Program-made: the position numbers and the translations under genes | Assembly (NCBI RefSeq): GCF_907165045.1 | Contig: NZ_CAJRAU010000012.1 | Location: 1-64,000 of the forward strand | DNA from: Dyadobacter linearis | GTDB lineage: Bacteria; Bacteroidota; Bacteroidia; Cytophagales; Spirosomataceae | DNA: 64,000 bases | Reading direction: 5' to 3' | Shown: positions 43,792-50,422 of the stretch, in pieces | How the letters are laid out: each line of letters begins with the position of its first letter | Numbering within the stretch: the stretch's first letter is position 1 | The notes under the pieces: model-generated | Databases searched by the model: none | The model's input: the letters and a program-made list of their open reading frames with translations, nothing else | What the model was told of the DNA's origin: nothing

Positions 43792-44382
43792 ATGAAAAAA
43801 GCCGACGCTACAAAATTGAATATTCTCGAAAAAGCATTTGAGCTCATTTATATCAAAGGGTATCAAGCTACTAGTATAGACGATATCATAGCCACTACGA
43901 ACGTTACGAAGGGTGCATTTTACTATCATTTCAAGAACAAAGACGAGATGGGGTTATCAATCATAAATGAGCTTCTCAAACCAACACTGACTGGCGGGTT
44001 CATCGGGCTATTGCAAAATGGCGAAGACCCTTTAAATGCTATTTATGACTTGATTTATGGGCTTTTGATCGAAAATGAATTTCTCAAAGTTGAGTATGGC
44101 TGTCCAGCTTCCAATTTGACTCATGAAATGAGCCCATTGAGTGAGGATTTTAATAATGCATTAAACGAACTGACCGAGCAATGGATAAAAACAATGATCG
44201 AATCCATCGAGCTCGGGAAGCATAACGGGGTTATCCGTGCAGATGTGGATGCCATGCAGGTAACTATGTTTGTAATGTCAGGCTATTGGGGAATCCGCAA
44301 CTTCGGCAAGCTCAGCAAAAGTAAAGAAGCTTACGTGTTTTTTTTGAAAGAGTTAAGAATATATTTGGAAAATTTGCGGTGA
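43792..44382 (+). CDS. TetR-family regulator
   Basis: A 196-residue repressor starting at ATG 43792. The N-terminal HTH reads ILEKAFELIYIKGYQATSID and VTKGAFYYHFKNKDEM, standard for TetR. The C-terminal part (GCPASNLTHEMSPLSEDF) resembles the TetR_C subgroup that senses small electrophiles or xenobiotics (YxAF-like). No obvious target gene is nearby other than the small protein upstream. Confidence 0.88.
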   Translation: MKKADATKLNILEKAFELIYIKGYQATSIDDIIATTNVTKGAFYYHFKNKDEMGLSIINELLKPTLTGGFIGLLQNGEDPLNAIYDLIYGLLIENEFLKVEYGCPASNLTHEMSPLSEDFNNALNELTEQWIKTMIESIELGKHNGVIRADVDAMQVTMFVMSGYWGIRNFGKLSKSKEAYVFFLKELRIYLENLR

Positions 44383-44536
44383 CTCTTTTCCCATCTGTGG
44401 AATCATATGCCTGCCAGAATACGCTGACTGTTTTTGAGCGAAGTTTTTGAGCAAGTATAAGACCTGCCCTCAGGTATCAAAAATCAAATTACCTTAAAAA
44501 CTTATTATTGATTTATTTATCATTAAGAGATCAATA

Positions 44537-44757
44537 ATAAATACTACAATCTAATTCTATATTCAGATAATTTTGTATTTTTGAAACCAGCTTATGCATC
44601 GACGTTGCACTAGGAGAGCAATATATTACTCTGAGATGAACCCGTTAACCATATATGTATTCTCAACGTTATAAAATACCAATCCATCCACATTTTTCTT
44701 TGTTCGCGTATTGCAATTTGAGGACCCTGCAAGTTTCAGGGTCCTTATTTTTTGTGG
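44537..44757 (+). ncRNA. candidate small RNA, copy 2 of a duplicated element
   Basis: Aligns with 29877-30097 from aaatactacaa to the terminator. A TATTTTTG -7 element (44576-44583) is followed by TGCATC-GAC-GTTGCA (44595-44609, like the zinc palindrome), the conserved ttctcaacgtt..aaataccaatcc block, and the hairpin aggaccctg-caagttt-cagggtcct (about 44720-44744) with a T-run. Most divergence is in the middle. The ECF sigma gene starts 150 bp beyond. As with copy 1, an RNA gene or a terminated leader controlling the sigma factor both fit. Confidence 0.5.
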
Positions 44758-44910
44758 ATCTAAGGTAGCGGACGCTACATTTAAAGCCCACTAAGTACTT
44801 GCGGTCACAATTCCGGCGGATGTCGGCTCTTCTAATCTGCGGATTTATAGCAAACAGGCTAGTAAAAGCTTGTGGATTAAGGCTTTGATGATTGTAAAAA
44901 GTTTCTGTGT

Positions 44911-45453
44911 ATGGAAGTGAGAGATTTCATCGACGAGCCGGAATTGGTTTTAATGTTAAAAGCAAACCGGCGATGCGCATACGAATATTTGTATGATCGC
45001 TATGGTGCTGCGCTTTACGGCTTGGCCTTGAAGATGGTGAAAGATCAGCAGGTCGCTTGCGATGTTGTCCAGGACTCATTTATTAAGATTTGGCGAGAGG
45101 TAGGTACTTATGATCCCCAAAAGTGCTTACTTTTTGCGTGGATGCTCAACATTACAAAGAATACTGCCATTGACATCCTCAGGAGCGAGAAGCACTATAA
45201 TAGCACGACAAGTCTGGATTCCCTTTCCATTGCTGCACTTTGCTCTTTGCAAAGCCACAATCCGGCAGAGCAGGAGCCAGCAATAATCGTTGGTATGCTT
45301 GCACCGGAAAAAACGTATATCACAGAAATAGTTTATCTGCAAGAACTTACCCATGAGCAGGTACCGCTGATTTCAAAACTTCCACTACGTACTGTAAAGT
45401 CAAGGGCGCGTAAAAGCCTGCAAAACTTAGGCACTTTATTAATAGATCAATAG
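44911..45453 (+). CDS. ECF sigma factor
   Basis: A 180-residue sigma-70 family factor. Region 2: YEYLYDRYGAALYGLALKMV, CDVVQDSFIKIWREVGTYDP and WMLNITKNTAIDILRSE. Region 4 is less typical: EIVYLQELTHEQVPLISKLP then RTVKSRARKSLQ. A ~95-residue stretch around region 2 is close to the factor at 31369. No anti-sigma gene is adjacent. Its upstream 370 bp is the duplicated element whose other copy precedes only a truncated sigma gene. Confidence 0.88.
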   Translation: MEVRDFIDEPELVLMLKANRRCAYEYLYDRYGAALYGLALKMVKDQQVACDVVQDSFIKIWREVGTYDPQKCLLFAWMLNITKNTAIDILRSEKHYNSTTSLDSLSIAALCSLQSHNPAEQEPAIIVGMLAPEKTYITEIVYLQELTHEQVPLISKLPLRTVKSRARKSLQNLGTLLIDQ

Positions 45454-45853
45454 CTTCCGTTGCATTCGTATACAGTACTTAACAAATGAGGCAATGTGCA
45501 GTTACTGCAATCCACGATTACTATCTTTGATGCAAATGCAGGTAGGTTAAATAGAGAGGTAAAAATACACTCCCAGAATACTGTTTTGGGGGTGTTTTGT
45601 TATCAACCGCACGTATCAATTGAGTGCTACAAAATCTATTGTAGTTAGCGTCAAGACTTGTTTATTCAAAACACTGCCCAATTTCCTATGTTGGCGACTC
45701 ATTATTATGCCGAGCAATATCTTAGAGATTAATGCCGCTTTTGTCACAAGACACTCTTCGGCATTACTAAACTTTTACCTTATCCAATTGCGTGCCTTGA
45801 TTTTAGGGCCTATTATTTATGTCTTTGCCGATTAAAATGAGAATTGGAGTAGC
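45454..45853. other. intergenic region with a terminator
   Basis: A hairpin-plus-T structure at 45567-45600 is the only recognisable feature. A short TTG-started frame near 45620 has no family features. Confidence 0.4.
45567..45600 (+). terminator. probable terminator downstream of the ECF sigma gene
   Basis: acactccca...ttgggggtgt followed by tttgtt forms an imperfect stem and T-rich tail about 115 bp after the sigma-factor stop. Confidence 0.45.
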
Positions 45854-46276
45854 TTACGATATTTGGGCAGCAGTGTGATCTTGTGGGATAGGTAATGTGT
45901 TGTTTCGGTACTTTTGCCTTAATCCTGTCGAGATAGTCAAACTGTAGTCCGATTTTTCTGCTTTACTATTCAGAAATGAGCAGGTACATGAAATTTCTGA
46001 TAAAGTGTTTTCAACATAGCTACCTGCGAAAAAGACCAGCTCTGATTTTGAAAAAGTATTTCGAATGAAATAGCTAATTGCCTTGATGTGCCTGCTATCA
46101 GGTTGATCCAATTGATATAGCACCAATTTAAAATCTTTGTCTGGTATAACCTCCAGGAAAGATCCGGCATCAAAGACAATTATGGGAGCAGTATCCAATG
46201 CGGATAAAACACTGTTAAAGAATGGGACATAAAATGGAGAGTTCAAAATAATCAGGACTTTGTTCATGGGTGACAA
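45854..46276 (-). CDS. degenerate receiver-like protein
   Basis: A 140-residue protein (MSPMNKVLIILNSPFYVPFF, FKLVLYQLDQPDSRHIKAIS, KSELVFFAGSYVENTL) with receiver-like alternation of strands and helices. It has no acidic pocket, Gln-Leu at the expected phospho-Asp strand end (LVLYQLDQP), and a Cys-containing C-terminus. It resembles the degenerate receiver at 24313. Function unknown, and it could be decaying. Confidence 0.45.
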   Translation of the reverse strand: MSPMNKVLIILNSPFYVPFFNSVLSALDTAPIIVFDAGSFLEVIPDKDFKLVLYQLDQPDSRHIKAISYFIRNTFSKSELVFFAGSYVENTLSEISCTCSFLNSKAEKSDYSLTISTGLRQKYRNNTLPIPQDHTAAQIS

Positions 46277-46450
46277 GTTTTGCAGTTCGGGGTGAGCGTC
46301 CTTTGATGATATTTAAATATGGAGTCACTTAAGAGTTATTTTGGATATATCGTGGATCTTTATTTTGCTCCTAAAAGTGAAACTGGAAACGCTACTTCCA
46401 ATCGTCCCAATACCTGGCAGGGCCTCAGATAAGTTAAACCTAAATCCCAT

Positions 46451-46491
46451 GTGCAACAATGTTGCACTATTGGTTTGTTTCATTATCTTTA
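46451..46491 (+). promoter_or_regulatory. Zur-type operator and promoter of the fur/zur gene
   Basis: GTGCAACA-A-TGTTGCAC (46451-46467) is a perfect 17-bp palindrome. It overlaps a TTG at 46461-46463, 20 bp upstream of TATCTTTA (46484-46491). The gene's ATG is at 46528. The same TGCAAC/GTTGCA core recurs at five other places up to 58997, indicating autoregulation and a local regulon. Confidence 0.75.
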
Positions 46492-46527
46492 CGTATACCT
46501 ACGAGTGCATGGCTAACTACAACTCAT

Positions 46528-46962
46528 ATGGACCAAATAAAGCAAATCTTGATTGGTAGCAAGCTACGTCCTACGCCAAACCGCATTGCAGTTTTGGAAG
46601 TTTTTTTAAAGGAGCATAAATCATTGTCCCACGGCCGGTTGCAGTGCATGTTGCAATATGAGATCGACCGGGTAAGTTTGTACCGTGCCCTAATTGACCT
46701 GGTAAATGCGGGCCTGCTATCTAGATTAATTGATTCAGACGGCGTTGCCCAATTTCATTATTGCAAAATGCAGGGGAATAATCATGATACGCTAACGCCA
46801 CATTTTAAATGCAAAAATTGCGAAGAAATAGCTGCGCTTCCTGATTTACCTAAAACCTATATGCAACACATTTCGGCTTTTGGACATATACAAAATTCCA
46901 GGCTTTTACTGGAAGGGATTTGTCTTGAATGCGCTAAATCTGGCAGCCCTGTAAAATGGTAA
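46528..46962 (+). CDS. zur: Fur-family regulator, probably the zinc regulator Zur
   Basis: A 144-residue Fur-family protein from ATG 46528. The winged helix reads RPTPNRIAVLEVFLKEHKSL and SLYRALIDLVNAGLL. The dimerisation domain has structural zinc cysteines FKCKNC (95, 98) and CLECAK (132, 135), and histidines 77, 86 and 92 that could form the sensing site. The assignment to zinc, not iron, rests on the regulon: matching palindromes precede a COG0523 GTPase, a His-rich lipoprotein and a MerC/HMA-like protein. Confidence 0.8.
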   Translation: MDQIKQILIGSKLRPTPNRIAVLEVFLKEHKSLSHGRLQCMLQYEIDRVSLYRALIDLVNAGLLSRLIDSDGVAQFHYCKMQGNNHDTLTPHFKCKNCEEIAALPDLPKTYMQHISAFGHIQNSRLLLEGICLECAKSGSPVKW

Positions 46963-46968
46963 AGCAAA

Positions 46969-46992
46969 AGCAGCGGCATTTGACCCGCTGCT
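46969..46992. terminator. hairpin between convergent genes
   Basis: AGCAGCGG (46969-46976), 8-base loop, CCGCTGCT (46985-46992), midway between the zur stop and the lipoprotein stop at 47007. A T-run is weak. Confidence 0.5.
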
Positions 46993-47006
46993 AGCGTTAT
47001 CTGTCG

Positions 47007-47561
47007 TTACTGCACTTTTAAGTTGAAATTAAGGTTTACATCATCACTTCCAGGCGTTGGAGTCCCATTCTTTGCACCTGGTTGGTGGCGAAGTTGGACT
47101 TTAAGCTTGCCCAAACCGGCAGCTCCTGACTTTGCAGTCCCAGTAAGGCCGATCGGAAAATTGTTGACATCCTTGTCCCCATACGTGTAAGCAAGCAAAG
47201 TCGCGGGTGAAGCTGTGTAAATAAGCAGATGCTCATCAGACTCTTTCTGGATCTCTTCCGTAATATCTTCCACTAGTGACTTGCTTTCATCTAAGAACTC
47301 GATGGTCATCTTGTATTCCGTATTTGCTTTCAGGGTAACCGTATCGAACCGGCTCGCAGGGTTTCCACCATCACCATCAGCATCTTTGTAACTGAATGAA
47401 GTCATGGCTGCTGTACCCGCTTCTTTGAAGTTGAGTGTAACCGAGGTAATCAGTTCGTTTTCATCATCGGCTTTAACATCATCGCCAGAGTCTTTACATT
47501 GGACGAATGCGATGGTCGTAAAAAGCAGTAAGCCATAAAGGAAATGTTTTCTAAGTTTCAT
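47007..47561 (-). CDS. small zinc-regulated lipoprotein
   Basis: A 184-residue protein from ATG 47561 with lipobox IAFVQC (Cys22). The mature part has ELITSVTLNFKEAGTAAMTS, KDADGDGG and EEIQKESDEHLLIYT. This pattern belongs to a group of small Bacteroidetes lipoproteins, some labelled type 1 periplasmic-binding-fold, found beside TonB receptors (recalled). Acidic repeats could bind metal. A TTGCAAC-TTG-GTTGCAA site lies 29 bp upstream, so it is probably made under zinc limitation. Confidence 0.65.
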   Translation of the reverse strand: MKLRKHFLYGLLLFTTIAFVQCKDSGDDVKADDENELITSVTLNFKEAGTAAMTSFSYKDADGDGGNPASRFDTVTLKANTEYKMTIEFLDESKSLVEDITEEIQKESDEHLLIYTASPATLLAYTYGDKDVNNFPIGLTGTAKSGAAGLGKLKVQLRHQPGAKNGTPTPGSDDVNLNFNLKVQ

Positions 47562-47589
47562 AAGTGTTGGGATTAGCCAATTGAAGTTG

Positions 47590-47606
47590 TTGCAACTTGG
47601 TTGCAA
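47590..47606 (-). promoter_or_regulatory. Zur-type operator upstream of the lipoprotein
   Basis: TTGCAAC-TTG-GTTGCAA, perfect 7-bp arms with a 3-bp spacer, 29 bp upstream of the 47561 start. Confidence 0.72.
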
Positions 47607-47644
47607 ACATAATGCATTTTAGAACAAGTCAATGGGTTAAACGA

Positions 47645-48088
47645 TTAATTTTCAATTAAAACCACGTCTTCCAGGATGTAATTCAGGTACTCAATATCTT
47701 GTGCATTGAGCCTTAGCTTACCGCTAATCGTTTTGACAGCATCTGTTTTGAAACGTTGTTTCTTATTGCGTAGCTGTAATTCAATGATGGACTCTGGCCC
47801 GGCGCGACCACAAAAAAAGCACATCAACATGGGTTGTGCAGAGATCACATAAATGTTGTTGTCAGGATCTGCTGGTATGAGATAACCTTTGATCTGGATT
47901 TGTTTTCCTTCCAGCCCGACAACGCTTTCTCCAAACGTAGGATAAAGAAAATACATGCCAAGCTGCTTATTAAATTTTTTGGCAAAGCGGACATCAGAGA
48001 GGTTTTTCCAGGTAAGAGAGATAGGTTTGTTGTCTACAAATCCTGAAAGGGATATAATTACAAGGACGGCGATCAGTAAGTTTCTCAT
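47645..48088 (-). CDS. exported DUF3299-like protein
   Basis: A 147-residue protein from ATG 48088 with a signal peptide (LLIAVLVIISLSGFV). The core GLEGKQIQIKGYLIPADPDN and ISAQPMLMCFFCGRAGPESI matches the DUF3299 pattern (G..v.i.Gy.iP....., then C-x-x-C). Cys90 and Cys93 could bind a metal. It lies 13 bp after the His-rich lipoprotein and is probably in the same zinc-regulated transcript. Periplasmic handling of metal is the best guess. Confidence 0.6.
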   Translation of the reverse strand: MRNLLIAVLVIISLSGFVDNKPISLTWKNLSDVRFAKKFNKQLGMYFLYPTFGESVVGLEGKQIQIKGYLIPADPDNNIYVISAQPMLMCFFCGRAGPESIIELQLRNKKQRFKTDAVKTISGKLRLNAQDIEYLNYILEDVVLIEN

Positions 48089-48101
48089 GGCTAGCTGGAT
48101 C

Positions 48102-48488
48102 TTATAAAACCTGGCCTTCGGCCTGGGCACGGATTGACAGGATTGCCTCTTTTGCATTGCGCTGATATTCCAGCATGGACTCGTCTGTCATCTGGGGTGC
48201 AGGCTTATGCTTGTGTCCTTCTGTATGCTCATGGGCATGCTCGAAGCCGGGAACTTCGATAACGGATTCTTCCCAAAGTTCTACCAGGTGGGCCAGGCTG
48301 TCTAGCCTGATTTTTTCAGCAGCACTGGCATGCCGGCCAAGACTATCCAGCGACTTTTCCAGTTTGCCAGCTATGCTGACAGATTCCAGGTGCAGCTGAT
48401 TGGCCTTAATCAGCAATTGGCTTTTTTGGTCAGATCCCCCACAGCTGAATGCAAATGCTAGCGGGAGGGCATAGATAATTGTTTTCAT
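48102..48488 (-). CDS. His-rich lipoprotein, zinc-regulated
   Basis: A 128-residue protein from ATG 48488 with lipobox AFAFSC (Cys16). The middle is helical and the segment FEHAHEHTEGHKHK (about 82-95) has five histidines in alternation, a typical Zn(II)-binding sequence. It sits beside a perfect Zur-type palindrome (48505-48525) and is divergent from the MerC/HMA-like gene. A likely periplasmic zinc buffer or scavenger. Confidence 0.7.
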   Translation of the reverse strand: MKTIIYALPLAFAFSCGGSDQKSQLLIKANQLHLESVSIAGKLEKSLDSLGRHASAAEKIRLDSLAHLVELWEESVIEVPGFEHAHEHTEGHKHKPAPQMTDESMLEYQRNAKEAILSIRAQAEGQVL

Positions 48489-48504
48489 CAAAACGAACTT
48501 TATT

Positions 48505-48525
48505 ATTTGCAACAACGTTGCAAAT
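48505..48525. promoter_or_regulatory. Zur-type operator between divergent genes
   Basis: ATTTGCAAC-AAC-GTTGCAAAT, 9-bp perfect arms. It is identical in core to the 49164 site and could control both the His-rich lipoprotein operon (left) and the MerC/HMA-like gene (right). Confidence 0.8.
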
Positions 48526-48565
48526 GTCAGTAAAATTTATTGATTTCATTCATTTTCCAGTCAGT

Positions 48566-49126
48566 ATGCTTAAAAAGTCTGCTCTTTCATTGCCCATATC
48601 CATTTTCGTTTCCCTGCTACATGTAGGCTGCTGCATTTTCCCTTTGATAAGCATTGCAGTCGGCTCTGCTTCCCGTTTCGACGGAATGGTCCGGTACAAA
48701 CCACTTTTTTTAGGATTGCAGGTGTTGCTGTTGATTTACCTTAGTGTGTCATTGGTGAGGTTCTATTCGCACAAACACTTCTTTCACAGCCAGTTTGAAA
48801 ATTGGTCTTATCACATAGCTTTTGCAATAGCTATGGCTGGACTCTTAATCGGGTTATTTGAGCCTTTCCGGGCAGAGGAGCAGAAGCTTGCACAACAGCA
48901 GTTTGAATTATTCAGGACACACCGGCAGATTGAGCTGTCCGTTTCCGGCAAATACGACAGACAGCAGCTTAAAGAGGATCTTACTTCTATCAAAGGCATC
49001 AGGCCCGCATCTGTGAAAATCAATGGAAGCTATGTAAAAGCTAGCTTTCAAAGTGACAAGGTCAGCTCACTGGTAATCTTGGCAGCACTAAGGGAGCAGG
49101 GCTATAAGGTAGTTACGGCAGAATAA
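48566..49126 (+). CDS. MerC-like membrane domain fused to an HMA-like domain without CxxC
   Basis: A 186-residue protein from ATG 48566; the earlier ATG at 48524 lies inside the operator. Residues 8-98 form about three membrane helices with LHVGCCIFPLISIAVGS (His19, Cys22, Cys23), as in MerC-domain proteins. Residues 119-185 (QIELSVSGKYDRQQLKEDLT, IRPASVKINGSYVKASF, LAALREQGYKVV) have the HMA ferredoxin-like pattern, but SVSGKYDRQ replaces the MxCxxC loop. It has a Zur-type site upstream. It may be a zinc import component. Confidence 0.68.
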   Translation: MLKKSALSLPISIFVSLLHVGCCIFPLISIAVGSASRFDGMVRYKPLFLGLQVLLLIYLSVSLVRFYSHKHFFHSQFENWSYHIAFAIAMAGLLIGLFEPFRAEEQKLAQQQFELFRTHRQIELSVSGKYDRQQLKEDLTSIKGIRPASVKINGSYVKASFQSDKVSSLVILAALREQGYKVVTAE

Positions 49127-49163
49127 TAAAGTGCATCACCGTTGCATTTGAAAAGTTGTATTC

Positions 49164-49190
49164 TATATTTGCAACAACGTTGCAAATATA
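49164..49190 (+). promoter_or_regulatory. Zur-type operator/promoter of the COG0523 gene
   Basis: TATATTTGCAAC-AAC-GTTGCAAATATA, 12-bp perfect arms. Its first 8 bases are a Bacteroidetes -7 element (TATATTTG), with TTG at 49142-49144 nineteen bases upstream. Repressor binding would cover the promoter. The ATG is at 49199. Confidence 0.82.
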
Positions 49191-49198
49191 GAAAATCC

Positions 49199-50407
49199 AT
49201 GAACTACAAAAAACTTCCGGTAACCGTTTTAAGCGGTTTCCTTGGCGCGGGAAAGACTACACTGCTTAATCATATCCTTCATAACAAGGAAGGATTGAAA
49301 GTAGCCGTAATCGTCAATGACATGAGCGAGATCAACATTGATGCCCGGCTTGTCAAAAACGAAAACACATTAAGCCGTACCCAGGAGCGCCTGGTTGAAA
49401 TGTCCAATGGCTGCATTTGTTGTACGCTTCGTGAAGATCTGATGATCGAAGTCCAGAAACTGGCACAAGAGAACCGCTTCGATTATTTATTGATAGAAAG
49501 TACAGGTATATCCGAGCCAGTGCCCATCGCGCAAACTTTCAGTTTTACAGATGAAGAGAATGGTATTGATCTTTCCAGGTGGGCAACCATTGACTGCATG
49601 GTCACAGTGGTGGATGCGTTGAACTTTGGCAAAGACTTTGGATCAATGGATACTGTGATTAGCAGGCAGATGAATGATGATCAGACTGACAGGCGTACAA
49701 TAGTCAATCTGCTGACCGATCAGATCGAATTTGCTGATGTGATCATTTTGAATAAAACGGATTTGGTTTCAAAGGGCGATCTTGGTGAGCTTCATGCGAT
49801 CATCAAAGCTTTGAACCCGGCAGCAAAAGTCATAGAGAGCGCATTTTCAAAAATTTCACCCAAAACCATTCTCAACACAGGGCTGTTTAATTATGAGAAA
49901 GCAGAACAGTCCGCAGGATGGATCCAGGAGCTCAATAAAGTGGAGAATGGTGGCCATGTTCCCGAGACCCAGGAGTATGGCATTATTTCTTTCGTGTTCC
50001 GCGATGCGCGTCCATTCCATCCAAAGCGCTTTTGGGATTACATTTCACAAAACTGGCCAGCTGGGGTAATCAGAAGCAAAGGGTTGTTCTGGATTGCTTC
50101 ACGCCGAAATGATGCATTGAATTGGAGCCAGGCTGGCGGCTCAGTGCGGGCAGAGTCTGCTGGCGTCTGGTGGGCAAGCATGCCGCAAAGTCAGCGGTTT
50201 AAATATCAAGCATATATAGATAACCGTGCAGAGATTGAATCACGTTGGGGGCGCTTTGGTGACAGGCAAAATGAGCTGGTCATAATTGGCCAAGACCTGG
50301 ATGCTGAATTAATCTTGTCTGAACTTGAGAGCTGCCTATGCAGTGCTGCTGAAATTATCCAGATGGAAAAAGGGCTGAGCTTCAATGACCCCTTTCCTGT
50401 GCTATAA
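49199..50407 (+). CDS. COG0523 (CobW-like) GTPase, putative zinc chaperone
   Basis: A 402-residue GTPase from ATG 49199. Walker A is GFLGAGKT (13-20), the metal motif is GCICC (Cys72, 74, 75), a switch-2 region ESTGISEP follows, and NKTD gives guanine specificity. The C-terminal CobW_C domain has SFVFRDARPFHPKRFW. COG0523 proteins under Zur control supply zinc to essential enzymes when zinc is scarce (ZNG1-like). It is preceded by the best Zur-type palindrome in the window and is 15 bp before a TonB receptor. Confidence 0.9.
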   Translation: MNYKKLPVTVLSGFLGAGKTTLLNHILHNKEGLKVAVIVNDMSEINIDARLVKNENTLSRTQERLVEMSNGCICCTLREDLMIEVQKLAQENRFDYLLIESTGISEPVPIAQTFSFTDEENGIDLSRWATIDCMVTVVDALNFGKDFGSMDTVISRQMNDDQTDRRTIVNLLTDQIEFADVIILNKTDLVSKGDLGELHAIIKALNPAAKVIESAFSKISPKTILNTGLFNYEKAEQSAGWIQELNKVENGGHVPETQEYGIISFVFRDARPFHPKRFWDYISQNWPAGVIRSKGLFWIASRRNDALNWSQAGGSVRAESAGVWWASMPQSQRFKYQAYIDNRAEIESRWGRFGDRQNELVIIGQDLDAELILSELESCLCSAAEIIQMEKGLSFNDPFPVL

Positions 50408-50422
50408 TATAAAGAAAGACGT

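Noticed and set aside
45620..45835. Open frame starting at TTG with hydrophobic content
   Set aside because: No ATG, no motif and no conserved neighbour; probably chance.
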